NCBI RefSeq assembly: GCF_029335315.1
Contig: NZ_JARJLT010000343.1
Location: 1 to 64,000, forward strand
Direction of reading: 5' to 3'
DNA length: 64,000 nt
Source: Pseudomonas citronellolis
GTDB lineage: Bacteria; Pseudomonadota; Gammaproteobacteria; Pseudomonadales; Pseudomonadaceae
In this document: positions 20,632 through 29,329 of the stretch, one piece after another
Position numbering within the stretch: position 1 is the first letter of the stretch
How the letters are laid out: each line of letters opens with the position of its first letter
The notes under the pieces: generated by a model
The model's input: only the letters and a program-made list of their open reading frames with translations
What the model was told of the DNA's origin: nothing
The model's database searches: none
Program-made: the position numbers and the translations under genes

Positions 20632-21095
20632 CCTTCGAGCGCGAGCAGTTGCCCGAGCAGCTCGTCGAGCCCCTCGCGCAGCTCGCCCATGGCGTCCAGG
20701 TCCAGCCCGCTGGCGCACAGCAGCGCCTCGCGCAGCGGCCCGACCCGGTCGCGCAGGGCGACGCCCGCCTCGCTCAGGCCCAGGTGCACCTCGCGCTCGT
20801 CGTGGCTGGCGCGCCGGCGCAGCACCAGGCCCAGCTGTTCCAGGCGCTTGAGCAGCGGGGTCAGGGTCCCGGAATCGAGCATCAGCCGCTCGCCCAGCGC
20901 CTTCACCGTCGGCTGCTCGGGCGCCCTGCCCTGCCACTCCCACAGCACCAGCATCACCAGGTACTGCGGGTAGGTCAGGCCGAGTTCGTCGAGCATCGGC
21001 CGGTAACCACGGATGATCGCCCGCGAGGCGGCGTAGAGGCGGAAGCACAGCTGGTTGTCCAGCAGCAGCGCCTGCTGGCTGGCGACGTCGCTCAT
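20628..21095 (-). CDS. ospR: MarR-family thiol redox regulator, OspR-like
   Basis: A 155-residue MarR/OhrR-type regulator. The N-terminal [16 protein letters not shown] carries the peroxide-sensing cysteine. The winged helix is seen in [44 protein letters not shown]. It represses its operon with glutathione peroxidase until cysteine oxidation. The start overlaps gpx by 4 bases and the 3' end overlaps sagS by 4 bases. OspR links oxidative stress to pigment and virulence control in P. aeruginosa. A likely operator is at 21625-21642. Confidence 0.88.
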
Positions 21096-21577
21096 CGCAG
21101 CAGCGCTTCGATCTCGGCGGACAGCTCTTCCGGCTTGGTCAGCGGGGCGAAGCGCTTGATCTGCTTACCGTCGCGGCTGACCAGGAACTTGGTGAAGTTC
21201 CACTTGATGCCCTGGCTGCCCAGCACCCCCGGCGCGCGCTTTTTCAGCTGCACGTAGAGCGGGTGGGCCTCGGCGCCGTTGACGTCGATCTTCTTGAACA
21301 GCGGGAAGCTGACGCCGAAGTTCAGCTCGCAGAACTGCGAGATTTCGCCCTCGTCGCCCGGTTCCTGCTTGCCGAACTGGTTGCAGGGGAAGCCCAGCAC
21401 CACCAGGCCCTGGTCGCGATACTTCTCCCAGAGCTCCTCCAGCCCCTTGTACTGCGGGGTGAAACCGCACTTGCTGGCGGTGTTCACCACCAGCAGGGCC
21501 TTGCCGCCGAAATCGGCCAGGGTCTTCTGTTCGCCCTTGATGGTCGTGCAAGGGATGTCCAGCAGTGCGTCGCTCAT
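21092..21577 (-). CDS. gpx: Glutathione peroxidase (cysteine type)
   Basis: A 161-residue thiol peroxidase. The catalytic tetrad is visible: cysteine in [12 protein letters not shown] (a cysteine, not selenocysteine), glutamine in [12 protein letters not shown], and tryptophan-asparagine in [10 protein letters not shown]. It reduces organic or hydrogen peroxides in the cytosol, probably with thioredoxin as donor as in most bacterial cysteine types. It is the first gene of the gpx-ospR operon and is preceded by a strong inverted repeat that fits OspR. Confidence 0.93.
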   Translation of the reverse strand: MSDALLDIPCTTIKGEQKTLADFGGKALLVVNTASKCGFTPQYKGLEELWEKYRDQGLVVLGFPCNQFGKQEPGDEGEISQFCELNFGVSFPLFKKIDVNGAEAHPLYVQLKKRAPGVLGSQGIKWNFTKFLVSRDGKQIKRFAPLTKPEELSAEIEALLR

Positions 21578-21624
21578 GGGAAATGACTCCGGGAAAGTGG
21601 GGTGACAACAAAATAGCGCGCAAT

Positions 21625-21642
21625 TAGATTGCACACAATCTA
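21625..21642. promoter_or_regulatory. Probable OspR operator upstream of gpx-ospR
   Basis: The 18-base TAGATTGCACACAATCTA has perfect 7-base arms around CACA. It lies 48 bases before the gpx start, between it and the msrB terminator, where a MarR-family autoregulator would block transcription. MarR/OhrR proteins bind AT-rich palindromes of this size. Confidence 0.75.
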
Positions 21643-21651
21643 TCAACCGAT

Positions 21652-21682
21652 AAAAAAGGCCCGCCGGCGATCGGCGGGCCTT
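21652..21682 (-). terminator. Terminator of msrB
   Basis: Read leftward, arms AAGGCCCGCCG and CGGCGGGCCTT with a short loop are followed by a T-run. Confidence 0.88.
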
Positions 21683-21696
21683 CCCGTCCTGCGGGC

Positions 21697-22092
21697 TCAG
21701 CCGCGCGGCACCAGCTTCAGCGACGCCGAGTTGATGCAGTAGCGCAGCCCGGTGGGACGCGGGCCATCCGGGAACACGTGCCCCAGATGCGCCTCGCAGG
21801 CCGCGCAGCGCACCTCGATGCGGTGCATGCCGTGGCTGAAGTCCTCCAGTTCGGCGATGGCCTCCTTCGATACCGGCTGGAAGTAGCTGGGCCAGCCGCT
21901 GCCGGAGTCGTACTTGGCGTCCGAGTCGAACAGCGGCACGCCGCAGCACACGCAGTGGTATACGCCCGGCGTCTTGGTCGCGTAGTACTCGCCGGTGAAG
22001 GCGCGCTCGGTGCCGCCCAGGCGGCAGACATGGAACTGCTGCTCGTCGAGCTCCTCGCGCCAGGTTTCCAGGGGCTTCTCGATCTTTTCCAT
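21697..22092 (-). CDS. msrB: Peptide methionine (R)-S-oxide reductase MsrB
   Basis: A 131-residue enzyme repairing methionine-R-sulfoxide in proteins with thioredoxin. The zinc site pairs CVCC and CAAC are both present. Family motifs [11 protein letters not shown] and [11 protein letters not shown], with the catalytic cysteine, are intact. ATG 22092 follows GAGGTA by about five bases. No signal peptide, so cytosolic. It is divergent from alaA and upstream of gpx, with its own terminator. Confidence 0.95.
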   Translation of the reverse strand: MEKIEKPLETWREELDEQQFHVCRLGGTERAFTGEYYATKTPGVYHCVCCGVPLFDSDAKYDSGSGWPSYFQPVSKEAIAELEDFSHGMHRIEVRCAACEAHLGHVFPDGPRPTGLRYCINSASLKLVPRG

Positions 22093-22393
22093 CTCGGTAC
22101 CTCGCAAGCTTGAAAAAAGCCCGACCGCGCCCTTTCGCGGGAATCGGGCCGCACGTATGATGCGTGACGTCATCGGCAATGCAGAATCTGCCGCGCAAGA
22201 GGGTTATGGCGGTAAAAACGCCTTTTTACGGGCAAGTTTTCGCTCATATCTCTTTCAACCAGGCGATTTTTCAGTTTCACAGCCCGGTCGCGCGATATTC
22301 CGCACCCTGTATTGACGCCAGTCTGTCACCCGCGTTACAGCCTGCCAAGCCGGGCACCGCACGCGGGACTCTTCATTTCGGGAACGCCACATC
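22093..22393. other. Divergent msrB/alaA intergenic region
   Basis: About 300 bases holding a 7-bp hairpin (GTAAAAA/TTTTTAC, 22212-22229) and a possible alaA promoter at 22312. No small gene or RNA gene was recognised. Starts of both genes lie at its edges. Confidence 0.5.
22312..22340 (+). promoter_or_regulatory. Possible sigma-70 promoter of alaA
   Basis: TTGACG, 17 bases, TTACAG; the -35 is good, the -10 moderate. Transcription would start near 22347, giving a leader of about 45 bases. Confidence 0.5.
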
Positions 22394-23605
22394 ATGCAGG
22401 TCAGCAAATCGAACAAGCTCGCCAACGTCTGCTACGACATCCGCGGGCCGGTGCTCAAGCACGCCAAACGCCTGGAAGAGGAAGGCCATCGCATCCTCAA
22501 GCTGAACATCGGCAACCCGGCGCCGTTCGGTTTCGAAGCCCCCGACGAAATCCTCCAGGACGTCATCCGCAACCTGCCGACCGCCCAGGGCTACAGCGAC
22601 TCCAAGGGCCTGTTCAGCGCGCGCAAGGCGGTGATGCAGTACTACCAGCAGAAGCAGGTGGAAGGCGTCGGCATCGAGGACATCTACCTCGGCAACGGCG
22701 TTTCCGAGCTGATCGTCATGGCCCTGCAGGCGCTGCTCAACAACGGTGACGAAGTGCTGATCCCGGCGCCCGACTACCCGCTGTGGACCGCCTCGGTGTC
22801 GCTGGCCGGCGGCAAGCCGGTGCACTACCTGTGCGACGAGCAGGCCGGCTGGTTCCCCGACATCGCCGACATGAAGGCAAAGATCACCAGCAACACCAAG
22901 GCGCTGGTGCTGATCAACCCGAACAACCCCACCGGCGCCGTCTACTCGAAGGAAGTGCTGCTGGACATCGTCGAACTGGCGCGCCAGCACAACCTGGTGA
23001 TCTTCTCCGACGAAATCTACGACAAGATCCTCTACGACGAGGCCGTACACATCTCCACCGCCTCGCTGGCCCCGGACGTGCTCTGCCTGACCTTCAACGG
23101 CCTGTCCAAGTCCTACCGGGTGGCCGGCTTCCGCTCCGGCTGGATCGCCATCTCCGGGCCCAAGCACAAGGCGCAGAGCTACATCGAGGGCCTGGATATC
23201 CTCGCCAACATGCGCCTGTGCGCCAACGTGCCCAGCCAGCACGCGATCCAGACCGCGCTGGGCGGCTACCAGAGCATCAACGACCTGGTACTTCCCGGCG
23301 GCCGCCTGCTGGAGCAGCGCAACCGCGCCTGGGAACTGCTCAACGACATCCCCGGCGTCAGCTGCGTGAAGCCGATGGGCGCGCTCTACGCCTTCCCGCG
23401 TATCGACCCGAAGGTCTGCCCGATCCACAACGACGAGAAGTTCGTGCTCGACCTGCTGCTTTCGGAGAAACTGCTGGTCGTCCAGGGCACCGCCTTCAAC
23501 TGGCCCTGGCCGGACCACTTCCGCGTGGTCACCCTGCCCCGCGTCGACGACCTGGAACAGGCCATCGGGCGCATCGGCAACTTCCTCAAGGGCTACCGCC
23601 AGTAA
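22394..23605 (+). CDS. alaA: Alanine-synthesising aminotransferase, AlaA-like
   Basis: A 403-residue PLP-dependent class I aminotransferase that makes alanine from pyruvate and glutamate. The opening NVCYDIRGPVLKHAKRLEEEG, the block LNIGNPAPFGFEAPDEIL, and the lysine-bearing TFNGLSKSYRVAGFRSGW closely follow what I know of E. coli AlaA (YfbQ). The ribosome site is weak (GGGAACG region). It is followed 25 bases on by a small conserved gene, probably in the same transcript. Confidence 0.9.
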   Translation: MQVSKSNKLANVCYDIRGPVLKHAKRLEEEGHRILKLNIGNPAPFGFEAPDEILQDVIRNLPTAQGYSDSKGLFSARKAVMQYYQQKQVEGVGIEDIYLGNGVSELIVMALQALLNNGDEVLIPAPDYPLWTASVSLAGGKPVHYLCDEQAGWFPDIADMKAKITSNTKALVLINPNNPTGAVYSKEVLLDIVELARQHNLVIFSDEIYDKILYDEAVHISTASLAPDVLCLTFNGLSKSYRVAGFRSGWIAISGPKHKAQSYIEGLDILANMRLCANVPSQHAIQTALGGYQSINDLVLPGGRLLEQRNRAWELLNDIPGVSCVKPMGALYAFPRIDPKVCPIHNDEKFVLDLLLSEKLLVVQGTAFNWPWPDHFRVVTLPRVDDLEQAIGRIGNFLKGYRQ

Positions 23606-23630
23606 TCGACTCCCGGCGACGGACGCGACC

Positions 23631-24056
23631 ATGGACCTGCAGATCGACGACTTCTACAAGGACGCCGCCACCGGGATGCTCCTGCTGTACCAGGTATTCC
23701 CGCGCAAGATCGCCCTCTACGTCGAGGACCTGATCGGCCGCGAGGATGTCGACGAGTTCGGCCTGCCCAGCACCCGCCACCAGGCGTGCCTGAGCGCGCT
23801 GCTGTGGCTCGGAGAGGAAGGCTATCTGCGTTACGACAGCGCCATCCGCCACGAAGCGCTGGACCAGGCGGTGCTCAGCGAGAAGGGCTTCCTGCGCCTG
23901 AGCCGGGGCGTTCCCCGCGCCGTCGGCGACGAGCCCGAGCTGCCACCCAGCGTGCGTCGGCAGCAGGCAAGCCTGGCGCAGCAACTGCGCCAGGCGCTCG
24001 CCGAAGGCCATGGCGAGCGCACCGCGCGCCTGGCCCGGCTACTCTTCGAAGGGTAA
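23631..24056 (+). CDS. Conserved hypothetical protein
   Basis: A 141-residue acidic, mainly helical protein without signal peptide or membrane helix. The N-terminus (MDLQIDDFYKDAATGMLLLYQVFPRK) is followed by a helix-rich winged-helix-like core (HQACLSALLWLGEEGYLRY). It sits directly after alaA and before a terminator. I do not recognise a family with known function; the middle could be a DNA-binding or protein-interaction fold. Confidence 0.75.
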   Translation: MDLQIDDFYKDAATGMLLLYQVFPRKIALYVEDLIGREDVDEFGLPSTRHQACLSALLWLGEEGYLRYDSAIRHEALDQAVLSEKGFLRLSRGVPRAVGDEPELPPSVRRQQASLAQQLRQALAEGHGERTARLARLLFEG

Positions 24057-24172
24057 GCGGGCCGCCAGGGGACATAGTTTGAAATAGACCTGAGTTGAAT
24101 CGGCTCGGGCTCAACCGTATATACCCGGCATACTTGTCACCAATCCCGGACAGTCACGTCCTACAGCATTCG

Positions 24173-24198
24173 AAAAACCGCCCGCGTCGGCGGTTTTC
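24173..24198 (+). terminator. Terminator after alaA and downstream gene
   Basis: Arms AAAACCGCC and GGCGGTTTT around CGCGTC. It lies 34 bases before htpX. Confidence 0.7.
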
Positions 24199-24231
24199 CG
24201 TGTCTCAAGCCTCGAGGAGAAGCTTTTCGCC

Positions 24232-25104
24232 ATGATGCGCATCCTGTTGTTCCTGGCCACCAACCTGGCAGTCCTGGTGATCGCCAGCATCACCCTGAAG
24301 CTGCTCGGGGTGGACCGATTCACCGGCCAGAATTACGGCAGCCTGCTGGTCTTCTGCGCCGTGTTCGGTTTCGCCGGCTCGCTGGTCTCGCTGTTCATCT
24401 CCAAGTGGATGGCGAAGATGAGCACCGGCACCGAAATCATCAGCCAGCCGCGCACCCGCCATGAACAGTGGCTGCTGCAGACCGTAGAGGAACTGTCCCG
24501 CGAGGCCGGCATCAAGATGCCGGAAGTGGGCATCTTCCCGGCCTACGAGGCCAACGCCTTCGCCACCGGCTGGAACCGCAACGACGCCCTGGTGGCCGTC
24601 AGCCAGGGCCTGCTGGAACGCTTCTCGCCCGAAGAAGTGAAGGCCGTGCTGGCCCACGAGATCGGCCACGTGGCCAACGGTGACATGGTCACCCTGGCGC
24701 TGATCCAGGGCGTGGTGAACACCTTCGTCATGTTCTTCGCGCGGATCTTCGGCAACTTCGTCGACAAGGTCATCCTGAAGAACGAGGAAGGCCAGGGCAT
24801 CGGCTACTTCGTCGCGACCATCTTCGCCGAACTGGTGCTCGGCATCCTCGCCAGCATCATCGTCATGTGGTTCTCGCGCCGTCGCGAATACCGCGCCGAC
24901 GCCGCCGGCGCCCACCTGGCCGGCACCAGCGCGATGATCGCCGCGCTGCAGCGCCTGCGCGCCGAACAGGGCGTGCCGGTGCAGATGCCCGACAGCCTGA
25001 CCGCCTTCGGCATCAACGGCGGCCTGAAGCACGGCCTGGCCGGCCTGCTGATGAGCCACCCGCCGCTGGAAGACCGCATCGAGGCGCTGCGCAACGCACG
25101 CTGA
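24232..25104 (+). CDS. htpX: Inner-membrane zinc protease HtpX
   Basis: A 290-residue M48 metalloprotease for damaged membrane proteins. Two membrane helices occupy the first 55 residues. The zinc motif HEIGH is in [13 protein letters not shown], two further helices lie around 150-215, and the third zinc ligand is in [16 protein letters not shown]. Length and motif order match E. coli HtpX. A convincing sigma-32 box was not found upstream. Confidence 0.95.
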   Translation: MMRILLFLATNLAVLVIASITLKLLGVDRFTGQNYGSLLVFCAVFGFAGSLVSLFISKWMAKMSTGTEIISQPRTRHEQWLLQTVEELSREAGIKMPEVGIFPAYEANAFATGWNRNDALVAVSQGLLERFSPEEVKAVLAHEIGHVANGDMVTLALIQGVVNTFVMFFARIFGNFVDKVILKNEEGQGIGYFVATIFAELVLGILASIIVMWFSRRREYRADAAGAHLAGTSAMIAALQRLRAEQGVPVQMPDSLTAFGINGGLKHGLAGLLMSHPPLEDRIEALRNAR

Positions 25105-25121
25105 TCGCGCGACCGGCAAGC

Positions 25122-25151
25122 AAAAAGGGCGACCCTCGGGTCGCCCTTTTT
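25122..25151. terminator. Bidirectional terminator between htpX and tpm
   Basis: AAAAAGGGCGACC and GGTCGCCCTTTTT-type arms around CTCG; both convergent genes can use it. Confidence 0.9.
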
Positions 25152-25157
25152 CGTTGT

Positions 25158-25811
25158 TCAGTCCCGGCGCAGGCGGAACACCACCTCTTCCAGGCGGGTC
25201 ACCCCGCTCTTGAGGAACTTCCAGTTCTCGCCCAGCACGTCCAGGCGCTCGCGCTCCTCCACGATCCAACCGGCGAAACGCTCGCGCACTTCGGCCGCCA
25301 GTACCGAGAATGGCGGGCCGGACATTTCCTGCTGCGGGTATTCCAGGGTGACCAGCAGCCCATCCTGCGGCCGCGGCAGGACGCCGTCGAGGTGCCTGGC
25401 GTAGTCCGCGCGCATGTCCGGCGGCAGCGCGATGAGCGCGGCGCGATCGTAGAGCGCCTGGCAACCCGCCAGGTGCTCGGGCGCCAGGTCGAAGAAGTCG
25501 CCCTGCAGAATCTCCAACGCGCCGTATCGATAGCTGAGCAGCGCCCCGCGCTGCTCCACTTGCGGCTCCCAACCGCGCTCGGAGAAGAAGTCGCGCACGG
25601 CACGCTCGGCCAGCTCGACACCCAGCACGCGGTAGCCCTGCTCCGCCAGCCAGACCAGATCGTGCGACTTGCCGCACAGCGGCACCAGCACGCAGGCACC
25701 CGCCGCGACACCCAGTGTCGGCCAGTGCCGGATCAGATAGGGGTTGACCTCGGCGAGGTGGAAGCCGATTTCATTGCGCGACCAGCGCGCCTGCCAGAAG
25801 TCTTCGTGCAT
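25158..25811 (-). CDS. tpm: Thiopurine S-methyltransferase family protein
   Basis: A 217-residue SAM-dependent methyltransferase that methylates thiols and, in Pseudomonas, tellurite or selenium oxyanions. Family marks are [14 protein letters not shown] at the N-terminus, [20 protein letters not shown] (SAM site), [13 protein letters not shown] and [14 protein letters not shown] chose ATG 25811 (AGGA nine bases upstream) rather than 25820, which has no spacing for a ribosome site. Confidence 0.9.
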   Translation of the reverse strand: MHEDFWQARWSRNEIGFHLAEVNPYLIRHWPTLGVAAGACVLVPLCGKSHDLVWLAEQGYRVLGVELAERAVRDFFSERGWEPQVEQRGALLSYRYGALEILQGDFFDLAPEHLAGCQALYDRAALIALPPDMRADYARHLDGVLPRPQDGLLVTLEYPQQEMSGPPFSVLAAEVRERFAGWIVEERERLDVLGENWKFLKSGVTRLEEVVFRLRRD

Positions 25812-25984
25812 GGGCTCCATTCCTGCGGCTGGCAGCGCAGGTACGCCACCGGGCCCTCCATGATCGCGCAGCGACGCGCCAATCGCCAGCCATCGACACA
25901 GCGGATGGTTATGGTCGAAAACCTATACTGGATTTCGATCTATCGCGGCGGGAACATAGCCTCATCCCGCTAGCGAGGTGTTCC

Positions 25985-26755
25985 ATGCTGCCTACCCTGT
26001 TCATCTCCCATGGCTCCCCCATGCTCGCGCTGGAGCCCGGCGCCAGCGAGGCGCCGCTCAAGCGCCTGGCCGCCGAGTTGCCGCGTCCACGGGCGATCCT
26101 GGTGGTTTCCGCGCACTGGGAAACTCCCGACCTCAAGGTCACCGCCAGCCCACGTCCGGACACCTGGCACGACTTCTACGGCTTCCCCAAGGCGCTCTAC
26201 GAAGTGCAGTACCCGGCCCCTGGCGCCCCCGAACTGGCGCAACGCGTGGTCGAGCAACTGGCCTCCGAGCAGATTCCGGCCAGCCTCGACCCCGAGCGAC
26301 CGCTGGACCACGGCGCCTGGGTGCCGCTGAGCCTGATGTACCCGGCAGCGGACATCCCGGTGCTGCAACTGTCGCTGCCGACGCGCTTCGGGCCGCGCCT
26401 GCAGGACCGCATCGGCAAGGCGCTGCTGCGCCTGCGCGAAGAAGGCTTCCTGCTGATCGGCTCGGGCAGCATCACCCACAACCTCGGCGAGCTGGACTGG
26501 CGCGCCGGCCCCGACGCGGTCGAGCCCTGGGCCCGCGACTTCCGTGACTGGATGGTGGAAAAACTGGCGGCCAACGACGACGAGGCGCTGTTCGACTATC
26601 GCCGGCAAGCGCCTTCGGCGGTGCGCAGCCATCCCAGCGACGAACACCTGCTGCCGCTGTACTTCGCCCGCAGCGCCGGCGGCGGGCACCTGCACATCGA
26701 GCACGCCGGCTTCACCCTCGGCGCGCTGGGCATGGACATCTACCGTTTCGACTGA
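25985..26755 (+). CDS. LigB-type dioxygenase, DODA/YgiD-like
   Basis: A 256-residue class III extradiol dioxygenase. The metal and active-site pieces are visible: ISHGSPM, VVSAHWE, HDFYGFP, LDHGAWVPL, IGSGSITHNL and SHPSDEHLLPL. Such proteins open catechol rings such as L-DOPA with Zn or Fe. GAGGTG upstream supports ATG 25985. No linked aromatic pathway genes occur, so the physiological substrate is unknown. Confidence 0.88.
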   Translation: MLPTLFISHGSPMLALEPGASEAPLKRLAAELPRPRAILVVSAHWETPDLKVTASPRPDTWHDFYGFPKALYEVQYPAPGAPELAQRVVEQLASEQIPASLDPERPLDHGAWVPLSLMYPAADIPVLQLSLPTRFGPRLQDRIGKALLRLREEGFLLIGSGSITHNLGELDWRAGPDAVEPWARDFRDWMVEKLAANDDEALFDYRRQAPSAVRSHPSDEHLLPLYFARSAGGGHLHIEHAGFTLGALGMDIYRFD

Positions 26756-26769
26756 AAGACCGCGCAAAG

Positions 26770-26797
26770 AAAAAGGGCCGCATGAGCGGCCCTTTTT
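26770..26797. terminator. Bidirectional terminator between dioxygenase and ppiD
   Basis: Arms AAAAAGGGCCGC and GCGGCCCTTTTT around ATGA. Confidence 0.92.
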
Positions 26798-26812
26798 CGT
26801 TGCAGCGAAGGA

Positions 26813-28690
26813 TCAGTACTTCTCTACCTTCGCCTGGTCCTGCAGCTGGCGACGGTAGGCCGAGAAGTCTTCCTGGCCACTGCGCGAGGCAAGGAACTGG
26901 CGGTACATGGCCTTTTCCTGGTCGTTCAGGGCCGCCGTCGGCTCGCTGACGCCGTTCAGGCGTACCAGCGCGTAGTCGCCGTTGCCCAGGGTCACGCCGG
27001 TGAAGGTCGGTTGCTCGGCCTTGGCCGGACGCGCCATACGGAACACTTCCTGGAGCAGCTGCGGATCGACGCCTTCCTGGCCACGGGATGCGGCTTCCAC
27101 CACTTTCCAGGTCTGGCCGTTCTGCGCCTGGGCCAGCGGGGTCTTGCCATCGCGCAGGCTGGCCAGCAAGGCTTCGCCCTGGGCCTTGGCGGCGTCGGCG
27201 GCATGCTGGCGCTGCAGCACATCGCGGATCGACGCGGTGGCTTCTTCCTGGGTCAGCTGTTGCGGCTTGCGATGCTCCTTGACGCGCAGCACCACCACGG
27301 TCTCCGGGTCCAGCTCGATGGCGCCGCTGTTGGCGCCGTCTTCCAGCACTTCGGTGCTGAACGCCGACTGGATCACCTGGCGGTTGGCGGTCACGCCCTC
27401 GCCGCCTTCGCGACCGAAGGGTTTGCTGGTCTCGACCTTCAGGCCCAGTTCCTGGGCCGGCTGGGCCAGGTCGGAAGCCTCGTAGGCGGAGCTTTCCAGC
27501 TGCTTGGTGGCGTCGACGAAACGCTGCTCCACCAGTTGGCTCTTCAGGTCCTGCTCCAGCTTCGGCTTCAGGCTGGCGAAGCTCGGAACGTCCGGTGCCT
27601 GCACGCCCAGCAGCTTGATCAGGTGCCAGCCGTACTGGGTGCGCACCGGCGCGGAGACGTCGCCTTTGGCCTTCAGGCCATACAGCGCGTCTTCGAAGGC
27701 CTGGTCGTAGACACCGCGACCGGCGTAACCGAGGTCACCACCGTTGTTGGCGGAACCGACATCGTTGGACTGCTCCTTGGCCAGCTTGGCGAAGTCCTCG
27801 CCCTTGGCCAGGCGCGCCTTGATCTCTTCGATCTTGGCCTTGGCCTGGGCGTCGGTCTGCTTGGCGTTGACCTCGACGAGGATGTGCGCGGCGTCGCGCT
27901 GCTCGGAGAGGCCGGCGATTTCCTTCTGGTACTGGGCCTGCAGGTCCTCGTCCTTGGCGCTGACCTGGTTGAAGAAGGACGACTTCTTCAGTTGGATGAA
28001 ATCGATCACCACCTGGTCGGGGCTCATGAACTCGGCCTTGTGGGCGTCGTAGTAGGCCTTGATGTCGGCGTCCTCGACCTTGGCCTTGGCCGGGTCGGCC
28101 TTGAAGGTCAGGGTGGCGAAGTCGCGGGTCTGCTTCTCCAGGCGGGCGAAGGCCTGCAGCTCGCCGTCGGTGACGAAGCCGGAACCGGCGATGCCGGCGC
28201 GCAGTTGGCCGATGAGCATCTCCTGCTCGAGCATCTGGCGGAACTGCATGCGGGTGTAGCCGTTCTGACGCAGCGCCTGGTCGAACTTGTCGGCGTTGAA
28301 TTTGCCGTCGAGCTGGAATTCAGGGGTCTGCAGGATCAGTTGGTCGACCTGCTGCTGGGAGAAGGCGAATTTGTCGGACTGGGCGGCCTGGAGCAGCAGC
28401 TTGCGCTCGATCAGGCCCTTGAGTGCGGCGTCCTTGAGCAGTTTGTCGTCCAGGGTCGAGGCGTCGAAGTCCTTGCCCAGGCGTTGCTGCAGTTGGCGGC
28501 GCTGCATTTCCTGAGCCTGCTGCAGCTCGGGGATGCCGATGTCGTCGCCGTTGACCTTGGCAGCGACATTCTCGTGATGGGTCGCGCGAATGATGGCATC
28601 GAATCCGGTCAGCGCCATCAGAACGACGATGACACCGATGATGGTCTTGGCGATCCAGCCTTGGGAATTGTCCCTGATGTTTTGCAGCAT
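26813..28690 (-). CDS. ppiD: Periplasmic folding chaperone/peptidyl-prolyl isomerase PpiD
   Basis: A 625-residue protein anchored by one N-terminal helix ([19 protein letters not shown]). A SurA-like chaperone region follows ([27 protein letters not shown]), then a parvulin-type domain at about 260-360 ([37 protein letters not shown]), and a long C-terminal chaperone part. It assists outer-membrane and secreted protein folding near SecYEG. Start ATG 28690. It follows hupB with 230 intervening bases that contain a structured region. Confidence 0.95.
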   Translation of the reverse strand: MLQNIRDNSQGWIAKTIIGVIVVLMALTGFDAIIRATHHENVAAKVNGDDIGIPELQQAQEMQRRQLQQRLGKDFDASTLDDKLLKDAALKGLIERKLLLQAAQSDKFAFSQQQVDQLILQTPEFQLDGKFNADKFDQALRQNGYTRMQFRQMLEQEMLIGQLRAGIAGSGFVTDGELQAFARLEKQTRDFATLTFKADPAKAKVEDADIKAYYDAHKAEFMSPDQVVIDFIQLKKSSFFNQVSAKDEDLQAQYQKEIAGLSEQRDAAHILVEVNAKQTDAQAKAKIEEIKARLAKGEDFAKLAKEQSNDVGSANNGGDLGYAGRGVYDQAFEDALYGLKAKGDVSAPVRTQYGWHLIKLLGVQAPDVPSFASLKPKLEQDLKSQLVEQRFVDATKQLESSAYEASDLAQPAQELGLKVETSKPFGREGGEGVTANRQVIQSAFSTEVLEDGANSGAIELDPETVVVLRVKEHRKPQQLTQEEATASIRDVLQRQHAADAAKAQGEALLASLRDGKTPLAQAQNGQTWKVVEAASRGQEGVDPQLLQEVFRMARPAKAEQPTFTGVTLGNGDYALVRLNGVSEPTAALNDQEKAMYRQFLASRSGQEDFSAYRRQLQDQAKVEKY

Positions 28691-28760
28691 GCGGCCCCCA
28701 AAAGCGGCCACGGCCTGCCGTCAGTGGCGGCGCGGCGTGGGTTATTTAATAGGCGGATAT

Positions 28761-28791
28761 GAGAAAGGCGCATCCGAGGATGCGCCTTCTC
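28761..28791 (-). terminator. Hairpin downstream of hupB
   Basis: GAGAA(A)GGCGCATCC and GGATGCGCCTTCTC arms with a short loop. There is little U-tract, so it may attenuate rather than end hupB transcription before ppiD. Confidence 0.55.
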
Positions 28792-28798
28792 GTAATTG

Positions 28799-28870
28799 GC
28801 GGAGCTAGCGAGCCTTGGCTCGCGACCCCCGGCGATGCGGGATGGTAACCCATCCTGAGCGCCGCTCCGC
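28799..28870 (-). ncRNA. Candidate structured RNA between hupB and ppiD
   Basis: A 7-bp closing stem (GCGGAGC 28799-28805 with GCTCCGC 28864-28870) encloses two hairpins. One is GCGAGCC/GGCTCGC at 28808-28823, the other GGATGG/CCATCC at 28839-28855. This makes a three-way-junction outline about 72 bases long in a non-coding gap. It could be an untranslated leader element of ppiD or a small RNA. It is not a tRNA: no T-arm consensus is present. Confidence 0.4.
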
Positions 28871-28920
28871 GGCCGACCCGACGCTAGGCCGGATCGGACA
28901 GGTCAAGTCCGGAAAGACGC

Positions 28921-29193
28921 TTAGTTGACAGCGTCTTTCAGGGCTTTACCGGCTTTGAAGCCCGGGATCTTAGCGGCAGCGATCTTGATCGGCTTGCCGG
29001 TTTGCGGGTTGCGACCGGTGCGGGCAGCACGCTCTTTGACAGCGAAGGTGCCGAAGCCAACCAGTACGACAGAGTCACCCGCCTTCAGGGCGCCAGTGAC
29101 GGACTCGATTACCGCGTCCAGAGCGCGACCGGCAACAGCTTTCGGGATATCAGCAGATGCGGCAATTGCATCGATCAGTTCCGACTTGTTCAC
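28921..29193 (-). CDS. hupB: DNA-binding protein HU-beta
   Basis: A 90-residue nucleoid protein with the full HU fold: [40 protein letters not shown] (the DNA-bending arm) and [18 protein letters not shown] dimers bend and compact DNA. It lies downstream of lon and has its own strong promoter at 29287-29316, so expression need not depend on lon. Confidence 0.97.
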   Translation of the reverse strand: MNKSELIDAIAASADIPKAVAGRALDAVIESVTGALKAGDSVVLVGFGTFAVKERAARTGRNPQTGKPIKIAAAKIPGFKAGKALKDAVN

Positions 29194-29286
29194 TCTAAGT
29201 CCCCTTATTTCTGTTGAGTATGTTTCTATGTGTTAGGTGTAAGCAAAAGCAGGTGCTGGTTTGCCAACTGACAAAGCAAGTGCCGC

Positions 29287-29316
29287 TTTATAACAAGGGC
29301 CCAAAAACAGTGTCAA
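29287..29316 (-). promoter_or_regulatory. Sigma-70 promoter of hupB
   Basis: On the minus strand TTGACA (consensus) is followed by 18 bases and TATAAA. Transcription would begin near 29280, leaving a leader of roughly 85 bases. Confidence 0.85.
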
Positions 29317-29329
29317 GAAAGCCCCCCGG

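Noticed and set aside
24057-24231. A heat-shock promoter before htpX
   Set aside because: TTTGAAA occurs at about 24077 but no CCCCATNT-like -10 follows at 13-15 bases.
28799-28870. A tRNA gene in the hupB-ppiD gap
   Set aside because: The acceptor-like stem and size are suggestive, but there is no TTC-containing T-arm, no 7-base anticodon loop of the right form and no proper CCA end.
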